64,000 nucleotides of DNA, taken from positions 62,001 to 126,000 of the forward strand of contig NZ_POQQ01000060.1 of the NCBI RefSeq assembly GCF_002964575.1. The letters are read 5' to 3'. Below the pieces are notes generated by a model that had not been told where the DNA came from, made no database searches, and worked only from the letters and a program-made list of their open reading frames with translations. Positions 42,927 through 51,678 of the stretch are shown here, piece by piece. Both the position numbers and the translations under genes were made by a program. The DNA comes from Streptococcus suis (GTDB taxonomy: Bacteria; Bacillota; Bacilli; Lactobacillales; Streptococcaceae). Position 1 is the stretch's first letter; each line of letters begins with the position of its first letter.

Positions 42927-43370
42927 CTATTTCCCCGTCGATCCAAATCCACCTGTCCGAACGCCGTCGGCCTGGTCGCCGTCAGCCAAAAGGAAGGGGG
43001 CAAAAACAGCCTGCACAATTCGCTCCCCAGCTTCCACCACCACGATTTCTTCTGTGATGTTTCGCATCTGGGCAAAGATGTGGCCTTCGTTGGCTGGATT
43101 GCCGTAGTAGTCGCCGTCGATAACTCCAACTGAGTTAATCAAAACCAGCCCCTTCTTGCGAGGATTGGACGAGCGGTCGTAGAGATAGAGGACCTCGTTG
43201 GCCTGCATATAGGCCTTGACACCCGTTGGCACCAGCTTAATCTCACCTGGCTCCAAGCTGACGGTTTCTGCAGCCTTCAGGTCGTAACCTGCTGCATGAG
43301 CGGTCTCACGTTTTGGCAATAAATTTTCATCAGTAAACTGGCTGACCAGTTCGAATCCGCGGATTTTCAT
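42927..43370 (-). CDS. dut: dUTP diphosphatase
   Basis: 147 residues, trimeric dUTPase. Conserved blocks: AHAAGYDLKAAE (I), YDRSSNPRKKGLVLINS (II), GVIDGDYYGNPAN (III, catalytic Asp), GERIVQAVFAPF (IV), RTGGFGSTGK (V, phosphate-binding). Removes dUTP and supplies dUMP. First gene of the dut-radA-carbonic anhydrase run; the decayed element begins about 100 bp upstream. Confidence 0.95.
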   Translation of the reverse strand: MKIRGFELVSQFTDENLLPKRETAHAAGYDLKAAETVSLEPGEIKLVPTGVKAYMQANEVLYLYDRSSNPRKKGLVLINSVGVIDGDYYGNPANEGHIFAQMRNITEEIVVVEAGERIVQAVFAPFLLADGDQADGVRTGGFGSTGK

Positions 43371-43467
43371 ATTATTTTTTCATTTATCCTTTCAAAACGT
43401 TGATTTAATAAGGTTTCTAGCACCTTGTGAAAAGTTGTTTTTGTAATTTGTGGACCTTTTTGTACAC

Positions 43468-44603
43468 CTATAGACTATTTATAGCTTTTTCGTAATATGA
43501 AACAGCCTCTTTTTCTTTATCTTTTGATAGGTGCCCATAAGTGTCTAAGGTCATAGAAATGTTAGAGGATACTGGAGTTCTTTGTAACTAATACCAGCGT
43601 TCAGCAGTAAACTAGCGTGGGTATGGCGGAAAGCGTGACAAGTAAAGCGCGGAATATTCAGGACCTTACAACGATTATCTATAATTTCCTGAAATGAATT
43701 TCTTGGTAGATATTCCCTTGTAGTTGTCGCAAAGACTACAGAGGGAGCACACGCGCCAACATCTAAAAACATCAATCGTTGACGGTTTCGGTATTGTTTC
43801 AGCATGAGGGCAGTTTTTTTGTCTATGCTGATCACACGAGTTCCCGCCTTTGTCTTTGTGCTTCCAATAATACGCAGCTCCATGCTATAAGTTTTGCCAA
43901 TTGATATTGTACCAGCTTCTAAGTCAATATCAGACCACTCCAGAGCGGACAATTCACCTATACGGCATCCTGTAGCGAGTAATAACTTAAAGATAACAAA
44001 GTAATAATAATCTTTAAATTTTTTACTTGCCAATTCCTCAGCATGTTCAAGAAACAGTTTTAAATGTTCAGACTTTATAAATTTGATCGCCTCACGGCCT
44101 TTTCTTTGCTTTTGAGGTAATATTACATCCCGAGCCGGATTTGTGGCCAGAACTTGCAACAGTACCCCATGTTGTAAAACTCTGTTATTGATTGAATGAA
44201 TAGCTTTAAAATTTACTAACTTAGGAGCCAGACCATTAACAAACTGCTGAATAGTGGCTGGTACTATCTTATCTAGTTTCATTCCTCCAAATATTGGGAT
44301 AAGGTGGTTATATAGTTGCCTTTTGGTTACTACAAAAGTCTGAGGCTTTACAGTCAGCTTATAACTTTCAAGCCAAAGGTAAGCCAATTCTTGATAGGTT
44401 TTTACTTCTACTTCCTTTTTGACCGTTGACCCATTTCTTACAAACTCAATCGGTGCTTGTTTGGCTTTCTGCTTGACTTCTTTTTTTGTCCTACCCGTCA
44501 CGCTGGTTTTTACTTTCTTGCCAGTAATGACATCTGTACCCAGATAGATATTGGCACGGTAAACAATGCTACCGTCTTTTTTTGTTACTTCAGTAATTTT
44601 CAT
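43468..44603 (-). pseudogene. Tyrosine integrase with short deletion removing the active-site LGH motif
   Basis: Phage/ICE-type integrase: AP2-like N-terminal domain (MKITEVTKKDGSIVYRANIY), SAM-like core-binding domain, catalytic domain with LATGCRIGELSALEWSDI (Arg) and CHAFRHTHASLLLNAGISY (HxxR). After KELQY the frame shifts and stops at 43551. In the other frame SMTLDTYGHLSKDKEKEAVS follows at once, with the nucleophilic Tyr, and ends at 43468. The missing piece is the usual RLGH[AS] segment, so a deletion of about 13 nt has removed the box II His and broken the frame. Inactive. Start ATG 44603 (9 nt after GAAAGG). Confidence 0.88.
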
Positions 44604-44621
44604 GATCATAAACCTTTCCAT

Positions 44622-44923
44622 CAGCAGGCAGGCTGTTATTAAAAAGATTTTAGATTAAGTTTGTTTATATCATGCAAGGGCTTACGAGAATAGCACTATT
44701 TTCGTTTATTTTGGGTGGGTAGGGTAAATTATACCAGTCAAGAATAAAATCCGATACGGACGATTTAAAGCTGTCTTTCAGAGTTCTTTGACAAATTTAA
44801 CTTACTAGGTCGCTAACAAAATACTTTACTTTTCTCGCGCGCGTGGTATAATATAGTCAACGAGATAACTTGCGAAGGATTAACGTTGTGTTCCCGAATG
44901 GGAGTAAGTCAATGGACGAGAAT
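44622..44923. other. Intergenic stretch with two opposed promoters
   Basis: No gene recognised. On the minus strand TGGTATAAT (44733-44728) fits the integrase promoter. On the plus strand TTTACT (44825-44830), 16 bp, TATAAT (44847-44852) with TGG before the -10 points into the 3' end of the DUF3644 gene. Downstream lies AAGGA then GTG (44888) opening a frame (FPNGSKSMDENSHMPGV) that runs antisense into that gene; I do not regard it as coding. Confidence 0.5.
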
Positions 44924-45931
44924 TCACATATGCCTGGGGTTATCTTTTTTTGTCTTCTTTTTCAAGTTTTCTACGAATGTTTCAGGGCTTCGCTCAATCT
45001 CTTCAACGATAAACTCACAGAATGCTTGAGCATAGCCATATCGATTACCAATTTTATAATGGTAGCAATAACGTTCGTTTTTCTTTATATCGTAAAATGC
45101 ATTAAATAGTTGCAGGTCGTTTGTTGTAAACGGCCTTTTTTGCTTTTCACCATTGACTATTTTTGTTAACAAAATCCCTTTCGCTCTTAAACGCTTATTA
45201 ACAATTTTTATAACTTCCTTAGTAGTCAGTGGATATATTGCATTTGGATCTTTAATTTCTCGGAGTATGCCGACACTTGTTTCAGCACCATTGTCTAACT
45301 TAACTACTAAATCAGCATCTTGTTTTCGCTTAGTGATATAGAATCGTGTTTCTACTGGGACAGCATAGTCAGAATTACTAGCAGAAATTTCCCTTTCAAT
45401 CTTTGCTTGTTCAGATAGTAAACGTTCTGCCATTTTTGGAGAATACTTAGCTCTAATTTCTTCTTGATTAAGTTGGTCAATACGAACAGATAGAGTCAGG
45501 AAATTTTGTGCGATTTGTTTAGTAATATCTTCCTGGTGGAACTCTTGCATTTTAGAAATGTAATTAGACACACAAGCTTGAAACAAGGGGGCATAGATAT
45601 GTTCGTAATCTTCTGTTATAAAGTGAGTACTGGTGTTCCTAAGTTCAATAATTTGGACAAGGTTTTTTCTCAACGATCCATGTTTATCTGGAAATACTGT
45701 TTCTACTGCATTTTCCAATGAGATAGTTCGGTCTTTGCTGTCCTTAAAGTAGATAGCTTCCTCACTGTCATTATTAATGATATGAGCCTTTAACATCAAC
45801 TCCCAGGCATTACAAATAAAGAAACTAAAGCCCTCAATTCGATACTTAATCGTTGGTTTATTATAAATTTCAAGACCCATAATGAAAGCTTCAACACTTT
45901 TATCAACCAACCTTTTACTTAAATGCTCCAT
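44924..45931 (-). CDS. DUF3644-type protein with HEPN motif (abortive-infection-like)
   Basis: 335 residues, cytosolic. N-terminal part (KRLVDKSVEAFIMGLEIYNK, FSFFICNAWELMLKAHII) is typical of DUF3644 proteins, and ELRNTSTHF at about residue 115 is an RX4H motif as in HEPN ribonucleases. The C-terminal half is alpha-beta and unassigned. Such proteins occur on mobile elements as antiphage or toxin modules. Start ATG 45931 with AAAGGAAA upstream; a frame extending to 46000 overlaps the HTH gene and lacks a ribosome site. RNase activity is inferred from the motif only. Confidence 0.65.
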   Translation of the reverse strand: MEHLSKRLVDKSVEAFIMGLEIYNKPTIKYRIEGFSFFICNAWELMLKAHIINNDSEEAIYFKDSKDRTISLENAVETVFPDKHGSLRKNLVQIIELRNTSTHFITEDYEHIYAPLFQACVSNYISKMQEFHQEDITKQIAQNFLTLSVRIDQLNQEEIRAKYSPKMAERLLSEQAKIEREISASNSDYAVPVETRFYITKRKQDADLVVKLDNGAETSVGILREIKDPNAIYPLTTKEVIKIVNKRLRAKGILLTKIVNGEKQKRPFTTNDLQLFNAFYDIKKNERYCYHYKIGNRYGYAQAFCEFIVEEIERSPETFVENLKKKTKKDNPRHM

Positions 45932-45956
45932 GTATTTCCTTTCTATTTGGTTTATA

Positions 45957-46232
45957 TTACAGTTTATGCCAATTGTTGTTATACCATTCCCGTACGGCAT
46001 CTCTTGGGAAGGCTAATCTTCTTCCTCGGCCTCTATCAATCTTGGGGAAATCTTTCCGATAAATAAATTCATGCAAGCGACTTGTAGAACAACCGAGCAA
46101 AGTTGCCAATTGTTTTTGGTTAAGTTCCAGGGGCAATGTCTGATCAATATCAATGACTTTTGTTTTTTCAATGATTACAGCCTGGACCATGTCACCGAAT
46201 TTATCAGCCATTTGTTGCATTAATTCATCCAT
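45957..46232 (-). CDS. Excisionase-like helix-turn-helix protein
   Basis: 91 residues. LNQKQLATLLGCSTSRLHEF and FPKIDRGRGRRLAFPRDAVR form a winged-helix domain of the excisionase/MerR-like HTH_17 type; the N-terminal 40 residues are helical and acidic. It lies 25 nt upstream of the DUF3644 gene in the same direction, and the integrase follows further on, consistent with the recombination-directionality or regulatory gene of a small element. Confidence 0.7.
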   Translation of the reverse strand: MDELMQQMADKFGDMVQAVIIEKTKVIDIDQTLPLELNQKQLATLLGCSTSRLHEFIYRKDFPKIDRGRGRRLAFPRDAVREWYNNNWHKL

Positions 46233-46296
46233 ATTTTCACACTTTCTTTATTATGTACTTCTTATTAGCAATGTATCATATATCATTTTCTTCTTT

Positions 46297-46821
46297 TTAC
46301 TCATATTGTTCATTCGCATTTTTCGTCACAAATGCAAAAAGTGTTGTTAAGGGGAAGGCATACTCGTCATCAAAGCGGGCTGCACGTAGCCACAAGTCTT
46401 GGTCAACCTTGCGAAGATAGACACTACGAGGGAAGGTAAACTCTTTCTCCAACTGAGGCGACAGCAAACAAATAGCTCCGTCTGGTGATTTTCCTTGAGA
46501 GAGTATGGTATATTGACTGACTTTCTGTTCCAACAAGGTAAGGCGAAGATAAACTCCCAGATGAGCTGGTGGTAGTTGATAACCCATCTCCACGGCTCTC
46601 TCCTCTATCTGAGGAGCAGTTGCTTCCCTATCAAACCCCATATCAACCAGGCTGACAATCTCAACCAAACACTCTTGCTGCTCCTCCACTACTTGATATG
46701 CAGACTGGGCTAGGTAGGTCTTGAAATAATCATTTACCAAAATCCCCTTGTCATCTAAGTAGGCAAGGATTTCTTCTTTTTTCAGGGGAAACAATTCAAC
46801 TCGAAGGCTCTGTCTTTTCAT
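46297..46821 (-). CDS. Hypothetical protein of 174 residues
   Basis: Not recognised. Starts MKRQSLRVELFPLKKEEILA; soluble, charged, helical first half with the segment VEEQQECLVEIVSLVDMGFD, then a beta-rich end (GAICLLSPQLEKEFTFPRSV). Ends 64 nt before the HTH gene. Whether it belongs to the element or marks its flank is unclear; no direct repeat marking an element end was seen here. Confidence 0.55.
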   Translation of the reverse strand: MKRQSLRVELFPLKKEEILAYLDDKGILVNDYFKTYLAQSAYQVVEEQQECLVEIVSLVDMGFDREATAPQIEERAVEMGYQLPPAHLGVYLRLTLLEQKVSQYTILSQGKSPDGAICLLSPQLEKEFTFPRSVYLRKVDQDLWLRAARFDDEYAFPLTTLFAFVTKNANEQYE

Positions 46822-46870
46822 AGGTCTATTATACAGGAAATACAGGGTAAAGCAAAGACCTACTAGTAAA

Positions 46871-48133
46871 CTAGAAGATCTCGCTGGTTTGAATTAGTTT
46901 CAAAACATAGTCCAAGTCTACATCTCTTTCCAAATGCTCAGGTGTCCAGGGAATGTAAATATCTGGCTCAACGCCTCTATCTGTCATCCCATTTCCCTTG
47001 TCAATTTCCAAACTGCGTGAGGTCGGATACATCAGGTAATCGTCGCCAAATTCTGCAAAACAGCAGTTGGAATAATCTAAGATACCCAAGGTCGCCCGCC
47101 CAACCACTGTGACTTTTGGAAGTGGTTTAAAGGTTTGGACAAAATTATCTCCTGAAGAGGCACAACGAACATCTGACAGGATATAAATCTTATTCGGTCC
47201 ACCTTCAAGTCCTTTATATTCTGCCAAGTAATCTTCCTCGTCATCTGCACAGACAAAGCCAGCACCCTGATGTACTTCCAAGTCTGCCAACAAACTTTCT
47301 GTAAAGGCTCGACTTTCTGCTGAAAGATGAGGATCCCGCAAATCCTGCTCGAACAACTTACGTCGGTGAGCAACATTTGTCGGTGTATAGAGAATCTCCA
47401 TGCCTGCCTCATCCGTCACCATATCTTTGTAGGATTTCCCTGCTGGCAAGGCATATTTGAGCAAGGGCCAATAGAGTGAATCACTGCCACCACTGTTGAC
47501 ACGGACATCAATAATCAAGTTTTTTACCATGGGCAACAGAGGCTCTATCTGGGTATAGAGCTGTCCAATTTTCTCTTCGTCATAAAAGTTCTCCATTTTC
47601 ATATAGAGAGTATGGTCGTCTAGCCAGTTCCAAGCAAATGCTCCCTACTCTGCTGAATCTTGACAATCTCCAATCTCTACTTGCAAGAACTGACCATTAC
47701 GAAAAAGACTGACCTGCTCTGCTTTTTTGACCAAATAAGCCCACTCCATGTACTGTCGCTCAGGCGTCGGACTGACAAAAAAGGCTTGGTGCTCCTGATA
47801 AACTTGGTCAAGAGGTTGACCACCTATGGCGATAATGCGGTCGCCCACCTCAAGACCGTTGCCACTATCACTGTCTAGCACATAGAGGGAATCTTCATGC
47901 CGACGCAGGAAGGCACCCAATCTTGGTGCGGCAGGGGAATGGTACCAGATATGACCCAGCACACCAAAGCTAGCTAAGTAATTCCGAACCAGATAGATAA
48001 AGTCTTCTTTGGGCAAGTCTTTCAGTAACTGGTCACGATAAGGAGTCGGATCTGCCCCCTTTTTGTCCTTTTTAGTAGACGAATCTTCCTGCATGATGCC
48101 TACAATCGTATCAAATATTTCTAATTGAGTCAT
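46871..48133 (-). pseudogene. S41-family peptidase interrupted by an in-frame TAG
   Basis: One frame of about 420 codons. The N-terminal part (MTQLEIFDTIVGIMQEDSST, then a PDZ-like region ...DSGNGLEVGDRIIAIGGQPL) ends QDSAE at TAG 47647-47645. In the same frame it continues GAFAWNWLDDHTLYMKMENF into the tail-specific-protease domain (NLIIDVRVNSGGSDS, YILSDVRCASSGDNFVQTF with the likely Ser nucleophile). A consensus promoter remains (48193-48165). The start ATG 48133 has AAGGA upstream. Most likely a recent nonsense mutation; the C-terminal part could only be made by internal initiation at 47602/47596. Confidence 0.82.
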
Positions 48134-48164
48134 AAGTAGTTCCTTCAAAAAATAAGTTTATTTC

Positions 48165-48193
48165 AGTATAATCTGTCGCCAGGCTGATGTCAA
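48165..48193 (-). promoter_or_regulatory. Promoter of the S41 peptidase gene
   Basis: TTGACA, 17 bp, TATACT on the minus strand. Confidence 0.82.
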
Positions 48194-48212
48194 GACTGGA
48201 AAAGTCAGAAAC

Positions 48213-48239
48213 AAAAAAAGGCCTGTTGAGACCTTTTTC
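48213..48239 (-). terminator. Terminator following the ABC-gene remnant
   Basis: AAAAAGGTCT CAAC AGGCCTTTTTTT on the minus strand. It lies just after the remnant of an ABC transporter gene end. Confidence 0.75.
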
Positions 48240-48249
48240 TATCTTCCCT

Positions 48250-48356
48250 ATTCAAACACAAACTGGTTGTGGTAGAGTTCGGCGTAGAATCCGTTGAGCT
48301 TAAGGAGCTGGCTGTGGTTGCCTTGCTCAATCACTTTTCCATCCTTGAGGACGATG
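48250..48356 (-). pseudogene. 3'-end remnant of an ABC transporter gene
   Basis: 107 bp matching 51681-51787 at 97 positions by my count; it encodes the same last residues ([20 protein letters not shown]...). The match stops abruptly at 48356, and the DUF454 gene starts its 3' end 20 bp on. It is a second copy of the gene end that borders the 48.4-51.6 kb block, with its own terminator. Confidence 0.88.
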
Positions 48357-48376
48357 TTCAACCCTCAAATCTGACT

Positions 48377-48736
48377 TTATTTCTCCGGTATGACCCAAAA
48401 CAAATAGTAAGTGATGAAGATTGTTAATAGTCCCAGTCCTATTTTGACCAATAAAATAGGAGCCAGCCAGATAGAAATTGCCATGAGTAAGTAAATTTGC
48501 CAGATGATTTGCTTTTTTCGTTTACGGGAAATGGATTTGGTCTCAACATAATCAGCTACGTAAAATTGATAAATTTTTGTATTGCGTAGCCATTTTTCAA
48601 ACCTTTTTGAACTTCTCGCAAAGCAAAAACCAGCTAAAAGTAAAAAAGGGGTTGTCGGAACTATCGGCAAAACAATCCCAATGACACCAACCATCAAACT
48701 AACAAAACCAACTACTAAATAGAATATTCTCTGCAT
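48377..48736 (-). CDS. DUF454 (YbaN-like) membrane protein
   Basis: 119 residues with three to four membrane segments: MQRIFYLVVGFVSLMVGVIG, LPIVPTTPFLLLAGFCFARS and two at the end. LPxxPTTPFLLLAxxxFxRSS is the family motif. Function unknown. TGGTATAAT (48748-48743) lies 7 nt before ATG 48736, so the message is probably leaderless; an upstream in-frame codon at 48805 would lie before the promoter. Confidence 0.82.
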   Translation of the reverse strand: MQRIFYLVVGFVSLMVGVIGIVLPIVPTTPFLLLAGFCFARSSKRFEKWLRNTKIYQFYVADYVETKSISRKRKKQIIWQIYLLMAISIWLAPILLVKIGLGLLTIFITYYLFWVIPEK

Positions 48737-48799
48737 ACTAACATTATACCAAAAAACTCGTGAATTTTTGAACAATTTTATCACATTTTCAGGAAACGC

Positions 48800-48828
48800 T
48801 TGCATTCTATTGGATAAAAGGGTATGAT
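48800..48828 (+). promoter_or_regulatory. Promoter of the flavin reductase genes
   Basis: TTGCAT, 17 bp, TATGAT. Confidence 0.7.
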
Positions 48829-48862
48829 AAAGGTACCAAATTTAGGAAAGAGAGAAGACGCT

Positions 48863-49465
48863 ATGAAACTTCTAGGACTGGTCGGAACAAACTCCGCTCG
48901 CTCAACCAACCGCAAACTCTTGCAGTACATTGAACAACACTTCGCTGATAAGGCAGATATCGAACTGGTTGAAATCAAGGAACTTCCAATCTTCAATAAA
49001 CCAGCCAATCGAGAATTACCAGAAATTGTCAAAGAATTGGTCGCAAAAATTGAGGCTGCTGACGGAGTCATCATCGGAACTCCCGAATATGACCACTCTA
49101 TTCCAGCTGTCCTTATGAATGCCCTTGCTTGGGTATCATACGGTGTCTATCCACTATTAAACAAACCAGTTATGATTACTGGTGCTTCTTATGGAACACT
49201 TGGTTCCTCGCGTGCCCAACTACAGCTACGTCAAATTCTCAACGCTCCTGAACTCAAGGCCACTGTCTTGCCAGATGAATTTTTATTGTCACATTCCTTG
49301 CAAGCCTTTGATGCCAATGGGGAGCTCGTTGATTTAGAAACTAGTCAAAAACTGGATGCCATCTTTGATGACTTCCGCCTCTTTGTCACCATGACTAGCA
49401 AGCTGTCTAACGCAAAAAAATTACTCCAAAAAGAAGCTGAAAACTTCGATTGGGAAAATCTGTAA
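48863..49465 (+). CDS. NADPH-dependent FMN reductase
   Basis: 200-residue flavodoxin-fold reductase. GLVGTNSARSTNRKLLQYIE is the FMN phosphate-binding loop; GTPEYDHSIPAVLMNALAWV and TGASYGTLGSSRAQLQLRQI are the other conserved blocks. Reduces FMN or a bound acceptor with NADPH. Followed 14 nt later by a related but interrupted gene. Confidence 0.9.
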   Translation: MKLLGLVGTNSARSTNRKLLQYIEQHFADKADIELVEIKELPIFNKPANRELPEIVKELVAKIEAADGVIIGTPEYDHSIPAVLMNALAWVSYGVYPLLNKPVMITGASYGTLGSSRAQLQLRQILNAPELKATVLPDEFLLSHSLQAFDANGELVDLETSQKLDAIFDDFRLFVTMTSKLSNAKKLLQKEAENFDWENL

Positions 49466-49479
49466 GAGAGGAATATACT

Positions 49480-50715
49480 ATGAAATTTGTCTGAATCGTT
49501 GGATCAAATGCAGATCAATCTTATAACCGCATGCTATTGCAATTCATTCAACGCCACTTTAAAGTGAAGTTTGAACTAGAACTTTTGGAAATCAAAGATG
49601 TTCCAATGTTCAATCAGGACGAAGACCAGTCTGATTGTTTTGCAATTCAATACCTTTACAACAAAATCACCCGTGCTGACGGGGTCATTATTGCTACCCC
49701 TGAGCACAATCATACCATTACCCCTGCCCTTAAGAGTACTCTGGAATGGCTCAGCTTTAATTTGCACCCATTCGAAAATAAACCAGTTATGATTATCGGG
49801 GCATCTTACTACGATCAAGGAACTTCTCGTGCCCAAGTTCACCTACGGAAAATTTTAGATGCACCAGGTGTCAATGCTTACACACTACCAGGTAATGAAT
49901 TCCTCCTTGGTAAGGCCAAAGAAGCTTTTGACGATAAGGGTAATATCATCAATGAAGGCACCGTGAAATTCTTAGAAAGCTGTCTAGACAACTTTATCAA
50001 GTATGTCGGTGTTGTATCCAAATTGAAAAAACCAAAACCAATCGCACCAGAAGATTTGGACTGTGGAAAGCCGATTGCGACGACCATCCACGGCATCGAT
50101 CCAGATGATCCAGACTGGTTGGAAAAAGCTGCCAAACAGGTCAATGCCGTTGAGGGAAATACCTATGTGAAATTGGACAACGGTCTCCTCACCGTAGACC
50201 AACTCAATATGTTCCTCAATGCGATGCCATTTGAATTGACCTATGCAGATGATAATAACCAATTCCTCTACTACAACAACAAGCACCAGGAGCCAAATAC
50301 CATGTTGGGTAAACGGGTACTTGCTCAAGTAGGAAATCGCCTGTCAACTGTCCACGGTACGCTACCCCCTGCCCGCATGAAGAATGTTGAATGGGTTGTC
50401 GGTAGCTTGCGTAATGGTAACCAGGAATATGTTCGTACCATTGTACCCGGTACCCCTGCTGAAATTATCAATACCCACAACTACCAAGCTATGTACTATC
50501 CTGACGGATCCTACGCTGGTATCAATGAAATTATCTTTAATTTCAAACCATGGCTAGATTGGTATCTTGAAGCTACTGGTCAACGCTTAGTTGGTGGTTC
50601 GGGAACTGCCGCAGCTCCTGCACATGTTGACGCAACCTCTGGTGCATCAGATGCTGGTAGCGCCCCTGCTACTTCCACACCGACAGATGCAGATTCTGGT
50701 GCATCCGCTCACTAA
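49480..50715 (+). pseudogene. FMN reductase-PAS fusion with in-frame TGA at codon 5
   Basis: From ATG 49480 (GAGAGG 8 nt upstream) the frame reads MKFV, TGA (49492-49494), then [20 protein letters not shown]. The expected residue is Gly (GGA to TGA). A restart at ATG 49531 would lose the FMN phosphate-binding loop GSNADQSYN. The rest is intact: reductase domain to about residue 195, then a PAS-like domain (~250-370; [40 protein letters not shown]) similar to the C-terminal PAS of DUF438 proteins, and an Ala/Ser/Thr-rich tail. Full length would be 411 residues. Confidence 0.82.
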
Positions 50716-50723
50716 TCGTTTAC

Positions 50724-50758
50724 ATATAGTGGGAAGAACTCTTCCCACTATATTTTTC
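50724..50758 (+). terminator. Terminator of the flavin reductase unit
   Basis: ATATAGTGGGAAG AACT CTTCCCACTATAT followed by TTTTC. Confidence 0.9.
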
Positions 50759-50795
50759 AAACAAAACATTGATCATGATTTCACAAGGAGTTCCT

Positions 50796-51590
50796 ATGTC
50801 CCCATTTCAAGAAAAAATTTCAGCTGCAGTTTCAAAAAAAGAAGCCCTTTTTGACGAAAGTCTAGGCCGCTATGCCTTGCGTTCTATGTATGCAGGAGCC
50901 TACCTGACTATGTCAACAGCTGTCGGTATTATCGGAGCAGACGTTATTGCCAGTCAATTTCCAAGTTTGTCGCGCTTTGTCTTTACCTTCATCTTTGCTA
51001 TTGGGCTGGTTTTTGTTCTTCTTTTTGGTGGTGAATTAGCCACATCTAACATGATGTATCTCACAACTGGTGCCTACTATAAGCAAATTAGCTGGAAAAA
51101 AGTGACACTGATGCTGCTATACTGTACTTTCTTTAACTTTGTAGGCGCTACTATTCTAGCCTGGCTCTTCAATCAGTCCTTCTCCTACCTCAATCTCTCT
51201 GATAAGAGCTTTGTCGTCAATGCCGTTACCATCAAACTTGGAAAATCTGACTGGAGTAATTTTATTGAAGGGATCACGGCTAATATGTTTGTAAATATGG
51301 CAATCCTTGGCTTCATGCTCATCAAGGAACAGTCTGCTAAGTTCTTTGTCATCATTTCCTCCATTTTTATGTTCGTTTTCCTCATCAATGAGCATCTGGT
51401 CGCCAATTTCGCATCTTTCATGCTCCTAGCTTTTAACGCTACTCGAAGCAATGTCGAAGCCTTCAATATGATCAATATCCTTCGTCAATGGATTGTGGTC
51501 TTTTTTGGAAATTGGCTCGGAGCCGGTCTCTTTATCGGTATCGCCTACGCTTGGCTCAATCAAACCAAAACCAACCACATTGAACAATAA
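50796..51590 (+). CDS. Formate/nitrite transporter family protein
   Basis: 264 residues, six membrane helices, FocA/NirC type channel: RYALRSMYAGAYLTMSTAVG, FVLLFGGELATSNMMYLTTG, ILAWLFNQ and NEHLVANFASFMLLAF. The central conserved His of FocA/NirC corresponds to the NEHLVANF segment. Start ATG 50796 follows AAGGAG by 5 nt. Possibly exports formate from pyruvate-formate lyase. Between the reductases and the convergent ABC genes. Confidence 0.9.
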   Translation: MSPFQEKISAAVSKKEALFDESLGRYALRSMYAGAYLTMSTAVGIIGADVIASQFPSLSRFVFTFIFAIGLVFVLLFGGELATSNMMYLTTGAYYKQISWKKVTLMLLYCTFFNFVGATILAWLFNQSFSYLNLSDKSFVVNAVTIKLGKSDWSNFIEGITANMFVNMAILGFMLIKEQSAKFFVIISSIFMFVFLINEHLVANFASFMLLAFNATRSNVEAFNMINILRQWIVVFFGNWLGAGLFIGIAYAWLNQTKTNHIEQ

Positions 51591-51602
51591 GCCTACCACA
51601 AA

Positions 51603-51672
51603 AACAGCCAAGATAAACCACATCCTAAACGTTTAAGGATTGTGGTCTGCTTATCTTGGCTGTTTATTTTTT
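51603..51672. terminator. Bidirectional terminator between convergent genes
   Basis: 14-bp outer arms AACAGCCAAGATAA/TTATCTTGGCTGTT, with inner pairing CCACATCCT/AGGATTGTGG; T-runs beyond the plus-strand arm. Confidence 0.8.
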
Positions 51673-51678
51673 TATACA

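Noticed and set aside
43371-43467. Search for an attachment-site repeat pair bounding the integrase element
   Set aside because: No convincing direct repeat was found by eye between this stretch and 46233-46296; comparison with an empty site would be needed.
44870-45109. Plus-strand frame of 79 codons starting near 44870
   Set aside because: It lies mostly antisense to the DUF3644 gene, has no recognisable domain, and its composition is that of a reverse-strand shadow.
49492-49494. TGA at codon 5 of the flavin reductase read as selenocysteine
   Set aside because: The aligned residue should be Gly (GGA), no selenocysteine hairpin is visible downstream, and streptococci are not known to use selenocysteine.
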